64,000 bases of DNA from [Scytonema hofmanni] UTEX 2349 (GTDB lineage: Bacteria; Cyanobacteriota; Cyanobacteriia; Cyanobacteriales; Nostocaceae), in NCBI RefSeq assembly GCF_000582685.1, contig NZ_KK073768.1:2159781-2223780 (forward strand). The letters are read 5' to 3'. Below the pieces are notes generated by a model that saw only the letters and a program-made list of their open reading frames with translations, was not told the DNA's origin and ran no database searches. Below are positions 31,223 to 41,268 of the stretch, piece after piece (the stretch's first letter is position 1; each line of letters starts with the position of its first letter). The position numbers were made by a program, and so were the translations under genes.

Positions 31223-32011
31223 ATGAAAATCGTTGATTTAATTACTTGGTTTGAAGAATGGGCAAATCCTGCTTGGTGCGAAAGCTGGGATAATTGCGGG
31301 TGGCAAATTGAACCGGGAATTTTGCAGAAAAATGCACGCGTCTTGGTTTGTTTAACACCTACTTTAGCGGTGATGGAGGAAGCGATCGCCTTTAACGCTA
31401 ATCTCATTTTTGCTCACCATCCGCTGATTTTTAACCCCCTGAAGTCTTTAGTTGTTGGGGAAGCGATCGCCGAAATGGCACGGTTAGCTTTTACCCACAA
31501 TATCGGCATTTACAGCGCTCACACGAACTTTGACCAAGTTGATGATGGCACTGCTGACGTTTTAGCTCAAATTTTACAACTTCAACAAGTCACCCCGATA
31601 GTTCCCACACAAGCTGGTTTGGGATATGGGCGCGTTGGTGTTTTAAATCCATCTATAAGTTTACAGGATTTACTGGCGACAATTCAAACCCGACTTGCTC
31701 AAGAAAAGTTGCTTTTTTCTCCAACTTGTGATTTACAGCAGAAAATTTCGCGAGTTGCTGTTTTAGGGGGTTCGGGAGCAAGTTATATCTCAGCTGTGGT
31801 CAAAACTGGTGCTCAAGCTTATCTGACTTCTGACTGTAAGTTCCATCAATTTCAAGAAAGTCGCGATCGCAATCTCATTTTAATTGATGCCGGACATTAC
31901 GCTACCGAACGCCCAGCGTGCGATCGCTTGGTGCAAAAATTCCAAGCTTTAAACCTGGAGTGGGTACAGTTGAGTCAAAAGGATGAAGATTTCCGTAAGT
32001 TTTTTCTTTAA
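31223..32011 (+). CDS. Nif3-like dinuclear metal-centre protein
   Basis: The 262-residue protein of the NIF3/YbgI family, a hexameric metal-binding protein often linked to GTP cyclohydrolase I type 2 annotation, shows WCESWDNCGWQIE near the start, LIFAHHPLIFNPLKSL (metal His pair) at about 62-77, SAHTNFDQVDDGTADVLA and the C-terminal LIDAGHYATERPACDRL. All expected metal ligands are present. Length is normal for the short form without the PII-like insert. The cellular role in bacteria is unsettled. The start codon ATG at 31223 fits family N-termini (MKIVDLITWFEEWA). Confidence 0.9.
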   Translation: MKIVDLITWFEEWANPAWCESWDNCGWQIEPGILQKNARVLVCLTPTLAVMEEAIAFNANLIFAHHPLIFNPLKSLVVGEAIAEMARLAFTHNIGIYSAHTNFDQVDDGTADVLAQILQLQQVTPIVPTQAGLGYGRVGVLNPSISLQDLLATIQTRLAQEKLLFSPTCDLQQKISRVAVLGGSGASYISAVVKTGAQAYLTSDCKFHQFQESRDRNLILIDAGHYATERPACDRLVQKFQALNLEWVQLSQKDEDFRKFFL

Positions 32012-32301
32012 TTAAATGCAAATCGTGTCTTTAAAGTATATTATTTTACCACAATTTTACAGTCTAAACTAATTTAGTGTACGTTTATTTACTTTTTACT
32101 TAAGTATTATTTTGGTGTACCAAAGGATAAATTTCCCTTTTTTGATAGCTTTAGTTAGAATTTAATTATTTATTGCCTGTGATTATAATCACACAAGTTA
32201 TGTAATTATAATCACTAGTAAATACTGTTTGATGTCAACTAGCAGATGAGGGAAATATTGCAAACTGTATGTAACACATTGCTAACTATGCCCTAATTAA
32301 A

Positions 32302-32520
32302 ATGATTCGCGCACTTATTGAATCTGCTTTCCAGACTGGATGTCTTAGTGTTGAATCCGAGGGTCTACTTCATCAGGTTTTGGCTACCAAAAGCTATGAT
32401 TCAAAAGATTTGGCTGCTTTGGTGGCACTAGATGAAGCAGTTCGCGTCGGTCAAATTAAACGAGAGGCATCCTCCTCAAATTTATTAATGAAATTTCCCA
32501 CACAATACAAACGAAGCTGA
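32302..32520 (+). CDS. Small cyanobacterial protein, unknown function
   Basis: The 72-residue product (MIRALIESAFQTGCLSVESE, LHQVLATKSYDSKDLAALVA, LDEAVRVGQIKRE) is soluble and helical. The pattern is one I associate with a small conserved family of cyanobacterial proteins with no assigned role. There is no signal peptide. It stands alone in an AT-rich region. Confidence 0.6.
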   Translation: MIRALIESAFQTGCLSVESEGLLHQVLATKSYDSKDLAALVALDEAVRVGQIKREASSSNLLMKFPTQYKRS

Positions 32521-32994
32521 CACAAGAGCACAAAGGGAAAATGTTTCCCCTTGTCAAGAAAGTCCCCCTTGTCAAGAAAGTCCCCCTTTAGTGACTGCTT
32601 TCCTTTGTGTCACATCAAGACGCAGTGAAGAACTTTTGGGGTGTTGTTGTTTAAAACCATTAAGGTGACAGGAGAATGAGTTAAGATCAAATACATAGGG
32701 GTAAAGACTTCCCAAAAATGCCAATGATTACAAGTAGGCAACTTAAACAACCGCACTTACCACTTGTTTTGGAGTATTATTTATTACATAATGGTAGAAG
32801 TATTCACCAAAAAATACTCACACTTGTCAGGACAATTACTGAATTATGTACAGACGTTGCACAATCTCGTCTCTACTAAGTTTAACTTTGTCTAGCTTTG
32901 TGCAAGTGTTGTAAAACGGTACTATATATTGGTTGGGATAAAACCCAGATGTTCACAGGTTTAACTACGTCGTTTAAAAAGGCAGAAGCAGTAC
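32521..32994. other. Intergenic region with short direct repeat
   Basis: Two copies of CCCCTTGTCAAGAAAGT stand in tandem at about 32547-32583. The rest (to 32994) shows no plausible ORF or RNA. The promoter of the gene at 32995 should lie at the right end. Confidence 0.5.
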
Positions 32995-33306
32995 ATGCTA
33001 CACCGCAAGATTTATCAACTGTGTTGCGACGGGCGGGAGGTATGTGTATTCTTGCGGGACCAGCAACGCTGGATTGAACGCGCCCGCATCCTCGACATAG
33101 AGGGAGATTTAGTCACTCTACGCTATGAAACAGAAGAAGAGGACGAAGTTTGTTCTTGGGAAGAGATGGTTCGCCTTGAAAGTATTGGTGCTGTAACGCA
33201 AAAATTAGCTTCAGTGCCCCGTGGTAATGTCGAACCTCTTATGACTGAAGATTGTCCAGAAGCTGAACGCATCCGCAATCGTTACACAGACTCAAATCCA
33301 GAGTAA
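32995..33306 (+). CDS. Conserved cyanobacterial protein (DUF6679-like)
   Basis: The 103-residue product begins MLHRKIYQLCCDGREVCVFL, continues RDQQRWIERARILDIEGDLV and an acidic YETEEEDEVCSWEEMVRLES. It is highly typical of a strictly cyanobacterial family that I believe is catalogued as DUF6679. The compact beta-rich N-terminal part with several cysteines and no signal peptide suggests a cytoplasmic regulatory or RNA-binding-like role, but nothing is established. Confidence 0.72.
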   Translation: MLHRKIYQLCCDGREVCVFLRDQQRWIERARILDIEGDLVTLRYETEEEDEVCSWEEMVRLESIGAVTQKLASVPRGNVEPLMTEDCPEAERIRNRYTDSNPE

Positions 33307-33378
33307 GGAGACTGGGGACTGGGGACTGGGGACTAGGGACTAGGAATTAATTCTGACAACCTGTCCTCAGTCTAACAA

Positions 33379-35043
33379 CTAACTCTCATTTAACCGTTCA
33401 AAGGCAGGGCAGTAACCTTCAAGAGTAACCTTGAAGTTATACAGGGGGGAAGCGGGGTTCCAACACCGCTGCCCTCTTTGATGTCTACAGGTACCGCAGC
33501 AATCGACATCAGACCAAATAAAGCGATCGCTATTTTGATTGAGTAATTCTCGTTGCGACAAACCCCGCAATACGATCTCTTCTCCCTGCCAACGCGCTTC
33601 GATTAAGCCAGTATCGGCGAATTGTTGCCACCTAGCGTCAGCAGTAACGGCATCGGGGAGGGTAATTGTAATTACCGTTCCCAATTCTGTTAATTCGCCC
33701 TCATAATTAGTCTCTGGGGGTGCTGGTTGCAAAAACGTATCGCCAATAGGCAATTCGACTAATGTACCACTGGGGGGCGAATGTACGTGGTAGCGATTTT
33801 GCAATTCTTCTAAACTAGTCAGGTCTGCCAAATAGCCGGGGGAACCGTGGACAAAAATGACATGCTGGGGTCGCAAATTATGAATTAGCTGGGTGGTTCC
33901 CGGACCATCGCTATGCTGTGCCAAAAGATAAGTTTCGACACTAGTTTGTCCTGGATATGCTTTATTAAGTTGTATATGAGTTTTTTCTGGTGAAAGTATT
34001 ACCCAGGAATTCATACCTAGTTGGCAGTATTCATCCAAATCAATTGTAGAGTCGGTGAGGACAATACAAGGAGTATTACCAACAGTGTGACGATATTCTG
34101 GTTGCAAACGACGCACGCGGGGACGCACTCGTTCATCCCAAAACAACGGTTGATGACGGGCGAAGTTTTGTACAGATGGGGGCAGGTGAGGTAATAATTC
34201 TAAATAAGCATCGCATCCCGTGGCGACAGTACCATCAACCCAAATATTTATGTCGCGACCGGTGAAGTGGTGATGGCTACGTAATAGCATCAATAATTCT
34301 TGACCTAGACCCAATGTTGGCGTAGGTAGTAGTACGGAGTGATGGTCAGCGATCGCTCGATTAATTCGTTCTGCTAGTTGATTTTCTTGGTTGCGACGGT
34401 GTGGATGACGGGATGTGCCATAAGTGCCTTCAATAATTAGCACATCCAACTCTAATCCGCGTAATTCCTCTAAACGCAAACCTTCTACTAGCCGGGAGTT
34501 CGATAAGAAAAAGTCACCTGTATATAGTAATTTGTAAGAGCGTTGCTGGGTGGTGTAGGTGAGGAGAATCGCCACTGCTCCGGGTAGATGACCTGCGGGG
34601 TATAATTCTGCGACTAAACCATCTTTAAATTCCACAGGCGATCGCAACGGCAAGGCTTGACAAAGTTGGGGAATTTCGTTATTCTCTTTATCCTGCCAAT
34701 TCAGCGGTAGTAACTTGCTCGTCACTTCGCTAGTGTATATAGGTAATAAGGGAAAAGCCTTATGCAGTGCCAACAATCCCCTAGCATGATCTGGGTGGGC
34801 GTGACTTACCAAAACTAAATCTGCTGGTAGAGGTGAACTGCCTCGCTTTGCCGACTTTTTCAGCCCCTTTACCAGTCCGGAAATATCTTTTAAGCCACAG
34901 TCAAGGAGGATGCGGTGTGGTCCCATCCGCACCAATAAACACATGCCTTCATCATTATGGTGGACACCATAGGGAAAACATTCTAATTCATTTGTCCTCT
35001 CCCCAGTATCAAAGCCAGAGGATACTGATAGATCCTCACTCAT
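33379..35043 (-). CDS. Metallo-beta-lactamase/beta-CASP family hydrolase (putative RNase)
   Basis: The 554-residue protein carries the MBL zinc motif SHAHPDHARG (HxHxDH at 81-86), PAGHLPGAVAILL, YTGDFF and a beta-CASP insert with IEGTYGTSRHPHR and LPTPTLGLGQELLMLL, followed by FVHGSPGYLADL. This layout is that of CPSF-like and RNase J-like RNA processing nucleases. The C-terminus has four cysteines (DVDCCGTCRHQRGQRCWNPA and GYCPAF), which may bind a metal as an extra domain. It is cytoplasmic. The substrate RNA is unknown. Confidence 0.85.
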   Translation of the reverse strand: MSEDLSVSSGFDTGERTNELECFPYGVHHNDEGMCLLVRMGPHRILLDCGLKDISGLVKGLKKSAKRGSSPLPADLVLVSHAHPDHARGLLALHKAFPLLPIYTSEVTSKLLPLNWQDKENNEIPQLCQALPLRSPVEFKDGLVAELYPAGHLPGAVAILLTYTTQQRSYKLLYTGDFFLSNSRLVEGLRLEELRGLELDVLIIEGTYGTSRHPHRRNQENQLAERINRAIADHHSVLLPTPTLGLGQELLMLLRSHHHFTGRDINIWVDGTVATGCDAYLELLPHLPPSVQNFARHQPLFWDERVRPRVRRLQPEYRHTVGNTPCIVLTDSTIDLDEYCQLGMNSWVILSPEKTHIQLNKAYPGQTSVETYLLAQHSDGPGTTQLIHNLRPQHVIFVHGSPGYLADLTSLEELQNRYHVHSPPSGTLVELPIGDTFLQPAPPETNYEGELTELGTVITITLPDAVTADARWQQFADTGLIEARWQGEEIVLRGLSQRELLNQNSDRFIWSDVDCCGTCRHQRGQRCWNPASPLYNFKVTLEGYCPAFERLNES

Positions 35044-35249
35044 GCTCTTTTCCCCTCAAACCTTATATTTGCTGCACATTTCCCAAAAGCCTAGATTTAC
35101 GCGGTTTTTGGTCTTGTGACCTAGGGGTAAGTACTTAAGTGCGTCCTCGAATGCGGATTAGATAATTGGGGAGGACGCTTCCGAACCCGCGCTGGTTCGG
35201 AAAAACGTGGATAATGACAACCTATCAAATTAACAGAATTGGGCGTTTG

Positions 35250-35372
35250 TTAATGTGCCGATCCATTGCCGTGGTAGTTGTCTGAATCATAAAAGCCATT
35301 TTTTGTGCCGAAAAATAAGCACGAAAAGGTAAAGATAACAGTTAATCCAACTAATATCAATTTTACATCCAT
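35250..35372 (-). CDS. Possible 40-residue single-pass membrane protein
   Basis: From the ATG at 35372 the frame reads MDVKLILVGLTVIFTFSCLF followed by FGTKNGFYDSDNYHGNGSAH. It has one membrane helix with a Cys near its end, followed by a polar tail. Small single-helix proteins of this size are common in cyanobacteria, but I do not recognise this one and the RBS is weak (GGGCGAC). Confidence 0.4.
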   Translation of the reverse strand: MDVKLILVGLTVIFTFSCLFFGTKNGFYDSDNYHGNGSAH

Positions 35373-35668
35373 TTGTTTGTCGCCCTCTACTAAAGACGTC
35401 TTTATCTTAATAGAGCGATCGGCGCGATTGAGCCGAATCACCAAAATTTTTTACTATGTTTGGGTTGATTGGGCAATGGGTAAGATTACGACAATCAGTC
35501 AGATTGTAGAACTTTTTGCTTCACCTGTCTATCTATCTGGGAATGAAGAAATTAGCGATCGCACTTAAACCTTCACTCTCATCCCACACAAACGCATAAT
35601 CTGCCACATTTATTATCTATTAATTAATAGTGTCGTCAAATAAATACGCAATACTTGGGGAGGGTGCA

Positions 35669-38600
35669 ATGTCGGGAATAAGTAATCGTTGGCGCTGGTT
35701 TTGGGGTATTGTGGGCTTGTGTACAAGTCTTTTCTCTCCAAACTGCGCTCTTGCTCAACAAATTACACCAGATGGCACTCTACCGAATAATTCTAACGTC
35801 AGTAAGATAGGTAACACTTTTAACATCACTGGTGGAACTCAAGCTGGAAGCAACTTATTTCACAGCTTTGGGCTATTTTCTGTCCCTACTGGTACTACTG
35901 CTTTCTTCAATAATGCTGCGGACATTCAAAACATTATTAATCGGGTAACAGGTGGGTCAATATCTAATATTGATGGTTTGATTCGCGCTAACGGTGCGGC
36001 TAACCTGTTTTTAATCAACCCGTCGGGGATTGTTTTTGGACAAAATGCCAGTTTGAATGTCGGTGGCTCATTTTTGGCAACTACAGCTACTAGTTTCAAC
36101 TTTGCTGATGGTACTACATTTAGTGCGATCGCTCCACAAAGCACACCCTTGCTAACCATCAGCGTTCCCATTGGTTTGCAATTTGGACAGAATCCGGCAA
36201 ATATCCAGGTGCAAGGATCTAGATTACAAGGCGCACCTAATAAAACCTTAGGTCTTGTAGGCGGGAATTTGAGCTTAGATAATAGTATTTTACAGATTCC
36301 AGGCGGTCGAGTGGAGTTGGGCAGTGTCGCAGACACTGGTACTGTTGGACTGAATGTTAATGGCAGTGACCTAAGTTTGAATTTTCCTGATGGAATAGCC
36401 AAGCAAGACGTATCTTTGAGTAATCGAGCTAATGTCAACGTACTTGCAGGCGGAGGTGGTAGTATTGCCATCAATGCTCGCAATTTGAATATTTCGGGAG
36501 CAGGTACAGAAATACGAGCTGGGATAGCACCAGGGTTGGGTTCACCCCAAAGTCAAGCAGGAAATATAGAAATAAATGCAACAGAAGCGATAATTGATGG
36601 GAGTCTTGTCTCCAATGCGATACAAGCTAATGCTGTAGGTCAGGGAAGCGACATCATCATCAAAACTGGGTCGCTCAAAGTCAGTAATGGTGCCAGGATT
36701 GAAACTAGTTCCTTTGGTCAGGGAAATGCAGGGAATCTTCTAATTGATGCTCAAGGGCAAGTTACTTTCATTAATGGAGGCTTTGGCTTCACTAGTTTAG
36801 AAGCAACAGGTGTGGGCAATGGTGGTAATTTACAAATTAAAGCTGGGTCTGTATTAGTTACAAATAACTCCCAATTAAGAGCTAGCACTTTGGGTCAAGG
36901 GAATTCGGGTAATGTAATTATTAATGCTCGTGATACTGCTGAGGTTAGCAATGAAGGCTTTATCTTCAGCCAAGTAGAACCAGGAGGCATTGGTAATGGT
37001 GGTGAAACGAGTATAACCACAGGTTCTCTCTCAGTAACCAATGGTGGTATTTTGAGTGCGAGTACTCTTGGCAAGGGAGATGCAGGTAGAATAAATATAG
37101 AAGCCCGCGATACTGCCTCTTTTAATAGAGTTGGTAGAGCCTTTACTACTGTAGAAGGACAGGGAATGGGTAATGGAAATGACCTCCGAATTAGGGCTAG
37201 GTCGCTTTCAGTTACCGATGGGTCTTTTTTGACAGCAAATACTTTGGGTCGAGGAAATGCAGGCAATGTGATTATTGAAGCTGGTGAATCTGTCCTGTTT
37301 GATAGAGGGACTGCCACAAGCAGCGTAGAAAAAGGAGCCATTGGTAATGGTGGTGAAACGAGGATAACCACAGGTTCTCTCTCAGTAACCAATAGTGCTA
37401 CTTTGAGAGCGAGTACTGCTGGTGAGGGAGATGCAGGTAGAATAAATATAGAAGCCCGCGATACTGCCTCTTTTGATAGAGACGGTGGAGCCTTTACGAC
37501 TGTGGAAGCAGAGGGGATGGGTAATGGGAATGACCTCCGAATTAGAGCTAGGTCGCTTTCAGTTACCGATGGGTCTTTTCTCACAGCAAATACTGTGGGT
37601 CAAGGAAATGCAGGCAATGTGATTATTGAAACTGGTGAATCTGTCCTGTTTGATAGAGGGACTGCCACAAGCACCGTAGGATTACGGGACTTTGCTGTAG
37701 CCCAAGGCAATGGTGGTACGATTAGTATTTCTACTGGCTCACTGCAACTGGCTAATCAGGCTCAATTGCTTGTCAACAGTTATGGCAGAGTAGGAAATGC
37801 AGGCAATATTAAGATAAATGCCCGTGATACCGTCTCCTTTTCTAACAACAGTGAAATATTCAGCCAGTTAGGAGGAGGAATAAGAGGCAGTGCGGGTAAC
37901 ATCGACATTAGCACAGGCTCGCTTCAGGTGAAGAGTGGTTCTATTATCAGTAGTGAATCTTTCGGTAATGGGAATGGTGGTAATATCACAATCAAAGCAC
38001 GGGATGTTGTTTCCTTTCTCACCGAAGCCGGAGCTTTCAGTAACGTGCGTTTTGGAGCAATTGGTAATAGTGGTGATATCAACATTACTACGGGGTCATT
38101 AAATACTGCTGATGGGTCTTTTTTAGCAGCTAGCATCTTAGGAACTGGAAATTCTGGCAATGTCAGGATTACAGCCACTGATTCTATTTCTTTAGAAGGG
38201 GTGAATCGAAGTGGATTTGCTGGTGGGATTTATAGCGAAGTTGCAACAGCCGAACCTGGTAGAGGGGGCAATATTGATATCAAGACGCGATCGCTCACAG
38301 TCAGAAATGGTGCTCGTTTAGCTACAGATACTAATGGTAGAGGAGATGCAGGCAGTATAAATATTGATGCCACTGATTTTGTCACTTTTGATGGCATTGG
38401 TAGTAATCAGCGTATAAGTGGTGCATACAGTCTTGTGTTTCCAAGTGGAATAGGCAATGCAGACAATATCAACATTACTACGCGAAATCTGTCCTTAAGT
38501 AATGGCGCCATATTAACTGCGGGTACTCTTGGACAAGGAAATGCAGGCACGATTAATATTAATGCCTCTGACTCTGTAACAATTTCCGGGACTGGTTCTA

Positions 38601-39469
38601 CTAGAAGCAGCACTTTTGTTGGTGCAAATACACAAATTCCCGGAGACATTGCAGTTACATCTTCCAACGTTACTGGTATATTCGTTCAATCAGAAAGTAC
38701 AGGAAGGGCAGGAGATATTATAGTTAACTCTCCAAAAATTAACTTGAACAACCAAGGAGGATTAATTGCACAATCTCAATCAGGTAATGGTGGCAATATC
38801 AAGCTAGAAGTAGGAGACTTATTGCTGCTGCGTGGTGCCAGTCAAATTTCTACTACCGCAGGTACTGCACAACAAGGTGGAGATGGGGGTAACATCACCA
38901 TCAATTCTCCCAATGGCTTCATCGTCGCTGTCCCTAATGAAAATAGTGACATCTCTGCTAATGCTTTTCGCGGACAGGGTGGTAAGGTTGATATTACAGC
39001 AAGTGGCATTTATGGCATTGAGCCTCGCCCACGCTTAACTGAGCTTAGTGACATTACTGCTAGTTCTGAACTTGGGGTACAAGGTACTATACAAATCAAC
39101 ACACCTAATGTTGACCCAAATCAAGGATTATTGCAATTGCCCGCAGGTATAGTAAATACTCCAATACTAGTTTCCTCTAGCTGTGCCGCTTTTGACAACA
39201 AAGGTAGCGAATTTATTGTCACCGGACGCGGTGGTTTACCTCTTAGCCCTGACGATTTTCTTAGCAGTGACGTTGTTTGGACAGATTCTCGTCTCAGCGC
39301 TATCACTGCACAACAATCCAGGACATCTCCGGCTAAACCCGCAAAACCAAAAGCTATAGAAATTGTACCTGCTACGGGTTGGGTATTCAACGGTAAAGGG
39401 GAGGTAACGCTTATTTCTTCTGCTTCTGAGGGTACTGATTTTGTGTCTCCTCCTACTTGTGCTAAATAG
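35669..39469 (+). CDS. Filamentous-haemagglutinin-like exoprotein (TpsA type), S-layer-like beta-helix
   Basis: The 1266-residue protein starts at the ATG at 35669 after GGGGAGG (an in-frame GTG at 35630 is less likely). It has a signal peptide ending CALAQ, then the two-partner-secretion domain (LPNNSNVSKIGNTFNITGGT, LFHSFGLFSVPTGTTAFFNN, NPSGIVFGQNASLNVGGSF). The rest is a right-handed beta-helix built from repeats GNGGxxxITTGSLSVTNGxxLxAST and GxGNAGNVIIEAxD. The C-terminus holds two cysteines. It should be secreted by a TpsB partner, not present here. Two tandem 351-bp units (36988-37689) are almost identical. Adhesion or a sheath role is likely. Confidence 0.87.
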   Translation: MSGISNRWRWFWGIVGLCTSLFSPNCALAQQITPDGTLPNNSNVSKIGNTFNITGGTQAGSNLFHSFGLFSVPTGTTAFFNNAADIQNIINRVTGGSISNIDGLIRANGAANLFLINPSGIVFGQNASLNVGGSFLATTATSFNFADGTTFSAIAPQSTPLLTISVPIGLQFGQNPANIQVQGSRLQGAPNKTLGLVGGNLSLDNSILQIPGGRVELGSVADTGTVGLNVNGSDLSLNFPDGIAKQDVSLSNRANVNVLAGGGGSIAINARNLNISGAGTEIRAGIAPGLGSPQSQAGNIEINATEAIIDGSLVSNAIQANAVGQGSDIIIKTGSLKVSNGARIETSSFGQGNAGNLLIDAQGQVTFINGGFGFTSLEATGVGNGGNLQIKAGSVLVTNNSQLRASTLGQGNSGNVIINARDTAEVSNEGFIFSQVEPGGIGNGGETSITTGSLSVTNGGILSASTLGKGDAGRINIEARDTASFNRVGRAFTTVEGQGMGNGNDLRIRARSLSVTDGSFLTANTLGRGNAGNVIIEAGESVLFDRGTATSSVEKGAIGNGGETRITTGSLSVTNSATLRASTAGEGDAGRINIEARDTASFDRDGGAFTTVEAEGMGNGNDLRIRARSLSVTDGSFLTANTVGQGNAGNVIIETGESVLFDRGTATSTVGLRDFAVAQGNGGTISISTGSLQLANQAQLLVNSYGRVGNAGNIKINARDTVSFSNNSEIFSQLGGGIRGSAGNIDISTGSLQVKSGSIISSESFGNGNGGNITIKARDVVSFLTEAGAFSNVRFGAIGNSGDINITTGSLNTADGSFLAASILGTGNSGNVRITATDSISLEGVNRSGFAGGIYSEVATAEPGRGGNIDIKTRSLTVRNGARLATDTNGRGDAGSINIDATDFVTFDGIGSNQRISGAYSLVFPSGIGNADNINITTRNLSLSNGAILTAGTLGQGNAGTININASDSVTISGTGSTRSSTFVGANTQIPGDIAVTSSNVTGIFVQSESTGRAGDIIVNSPKINLNNQGGLIAQSQSGNGGNIKLEVGDLLLLRGASQISTTAGTAQQGGDGGNITINSPNGFIVAVPNENSDISANAFRGQGGKVDITASGIYGIEPRPRLTELSDITASSELGVQGTIQINTPNVDPNQGLLQLPAGIVNTPILVSSSCAAFDNKGSEFIVTGRGGLPLSPDDFLSSDVVWTDSRLSAITAQQSRTSPAKPAKPKAIEIVPATGWVFNGKGEVTLISSASEGTDFVSPPTCAK
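36988..37689. repeat. 351-bp tandem duplication inside the haemagglutinin-like gene
   Basis: Two adjacent copies start at 36988 and 37339 (offset 351 bases, 117 codons). Each runs from IGNGGET(S/R)ITTGSLSVTN to SVLFDRGTATS(S/T)V with few differences. The period keeps the frame, so it lengthens the beta-helix by one block. Confidence 0.85.
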
Positions 39470-39635
39470 TGAATATTTTTTTGGCTCACGTACTTGTAGC
39501 AAAAGCGCATAGAAAGAGTTTATTAGACATAGAGTAGAGACGTAGCAGTGCTAGGTCTAATCAAGGGTTCTGGATAATGCATATTTAAATTCGGTCGATG
39601 TCATAACTCCCTTACAGACGTTTCGCGCTTGGCAA

Positions 39636-40235
39636 TTAAAGAATAATTTTCTTACCTCTTTCGGTGAAGCGAACCTTTTTGATATTTAATTGAGCATTGC
39701 TTGTCAAGCTTTTGCGGAGGCTACCAAATAAAGCAAACTGTTCGCAATGGGAAAGAGAAACTAACTGCCGTTTAGACTCAGGGGATATTCGGAAATCTAC
39801 GGTAGCAATACGATTTTTTACACTTATACGATAACCAGATAAATCAAAATCGCCTGTATCTTGTTTTTCTATGATTTTACTCACAATACCCGTTGCAGGT
39901 TCTTCTGCTGGCACTGAAACTGTGTTCGGAATCAATTGTTGACATTCGCTATCACTTGTATATAGGTTAATGTCAATAGTGTTGCCAGTGGTAGGTTGAG
40001 AGGTTGAGAAAGCGGTATTTTCAGTAAAAGGTTCTGTAGAAAAAGGCTGGTATTGGGACGATTTAGCTCGCAGTTGAGCCATGCTTGGGTTTTTGGATGA
40101 AAGACTGTTAGTTGGTGTTGTTGTGGCTGCTGATGCCGTTTCGTCAAGATTTCGAGAAGTTTGGGTTGAACTACAACTGCTGACGCTGGCGGCGATCGCC
40201 ATAACAATAAAGGGGATAATATATTTTTTATTCAT
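39636..40235 (-). CDS. GerMN-domain lipoprotein
   Basis: The 199-residue product has a lipoprotein signal peptide with lipobox VSSC (Cys21). A low-complexity Ser/Thr region of about 60 residues precedes the GerMN domain: INLYTSDSECQQLIPNTVSV, EKQDTGDFDLSGYRISVKN, ATVDFRISPESKRQLVSLS and EQFALFGSLRKSLTSNA, ending RFTERGKKI. GerMN domains occur in spore-germination GerM and in many envelope proteins, and probably bind peptidoglycan or other ligands. It would be attached to a membrane facing the periplasm. The gene is single and convergent with the haemagglutinin-like gene. Confidence 0.85.
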   Translation of the reverse strand: MNKKYIIPFIVMAIAASVSSCSSTQTSRNLDETASAATTTPTNSLSSKNPSMAQLRAKSSQYQPFSTEPFTENTAFSTSQPTTGNTIDINLYTSDSECQQLIPNTVSVPAEEPATGIVSKIIEKQDTGDFDLSGYRISVKNRIATVDFRISPESKRQLVSLSHCEQFALFGSLRKSLTSNAQLNIKKVRFTERGKKIIL

Positions 40236-40424
40236 AATTTTGTCGCTGTATTATTTTATTAACTTCAATGTGGCTAGTATAAAATCCGCAAAAATATCAA
40301 TAAGGTATATAGAGATTCCCACATTCATGAGGTATAGAATATTGGATTAACCGCTTCGGAAGATAGATAAACGCAGATGGACGCAGATAAATTTGTACCT
40401 CAGCAGACTAGGAAACGCTATAAG

Positions 40425-41003
40425 TTACTTCCAGATTATTTGCATATCTAAAATAAAACCTGGTAAAACATCTTCTCCTGATAATGTTTTTGGAGATTCG
40501 AGTATTTCTGGTGGGTGTCCTTGACGATAAATTTCAACTTGACGTGTTTTGCGGTTAATTAACCACCCAAGCTTCACTTGGTTATCTATATATTCTTGCA
40601 TTTTAGATTGTGTTTCTGGCAATCTATCGGTTGGTGACATTAACTCTAAAACAAAATCTGGGGCAATTGGCGGAAATTTCTCTTGCTGTTCTGGGGTAAG
40701 TGCATCCCATCTATCTTGTCGTATCCAAGATACATCGGGGGAACGATTTGCACCATTGGGTAGTTTAAAGCAGGTGGAAGAATCAAAGCAGACTCCAAGT
40801 TTTGCTTGTCGATTCCAAATAACAAAATCTGTCGCGATTTCAACATTGCAGTTTCCTGTTTCTCCTCCAGTGGGTGACATTATAAGTAATTCTCCTTTGG
40901 CATTGCGTTCAAATTTGACATCAGGGTTTTTCCGACATAGTTGATAAAAGTCGTCGTCTGTGAGTCTAATGATGGAGTTGAAGTTTACAGTAATGTCTGT
41001 CAT
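40425..41003 (-). CDS. Uma2 family endonuclease (second copy)
   Basis: The protein (192 residues from MTDITVNFNS) has FERNAKGELLIMSPTGGETG, the PDVSWI(R) and PDFVLELMSPTDRL acidic-site motifs of the PD-(D/E)xK fold, KMQEYIDNQVKLGWLINRKT and VEIYRQGHPPEIL, as in the common Uma2 family. The frame opens to 41033, but MTDI at 41003 is the start usual for the family. It is a distant relative of the copy at 3757. Function is unknown. No neighbour is linked. Confidence 0.85.
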   Translation of the reverse strand: MTDITVNFNSIIRLTDDDFYQLCRKNPDVKFERNAKGELLIMSPTGGETGNCNVEIATDFVIWNRQAKLGVCFDSSTCFKLPNGANRSPDVSWIRQDRWDALTPEQQEKFPPIAPDFVLELMSPTDRLPETQSKMQEYIDNQVKLGWLINRKTRQVEIYRQGHPPEILESPKTLSGEDVLPGFILDMQIIWK

Positions 41004-41268
41004 AGTAAGAAAGAATTTTAGAGGAAGGGTCAAGGGTTAAGAGCCAACAGTCAACAGTCAAGATTTTTTGGGCTGTTGAATGGGTGACTCTTGATATCCT
41101 CGAACATGAAAAATATGACACTTGGGTAAATCTTATGGATAATTAAGCGATCGCTCTTATTTTGACACCAAGTCTTATAATTTTATCTTGAGCATCATAC
41201 TATATTATATAAGTCAATATATTTAACAGTAAAAAGAAGCTAAAACATAGAATTTAGGAGCTATATAG

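Noticed and set aside
35305..35568. 87-codon + strand ORF before the haemagglutinin-like gene
   Set aside because: No RBS or known family; it overlaps the likely small membrane protein on the other strand and has a composition of random AT-rich DNA.
36895..37584. 229-codon ORF opposite the haemagglutinin-like gene
   Set aside because: It mirrors the 351-bp repeat of the sense gene and has no RBS or recognisable domain.
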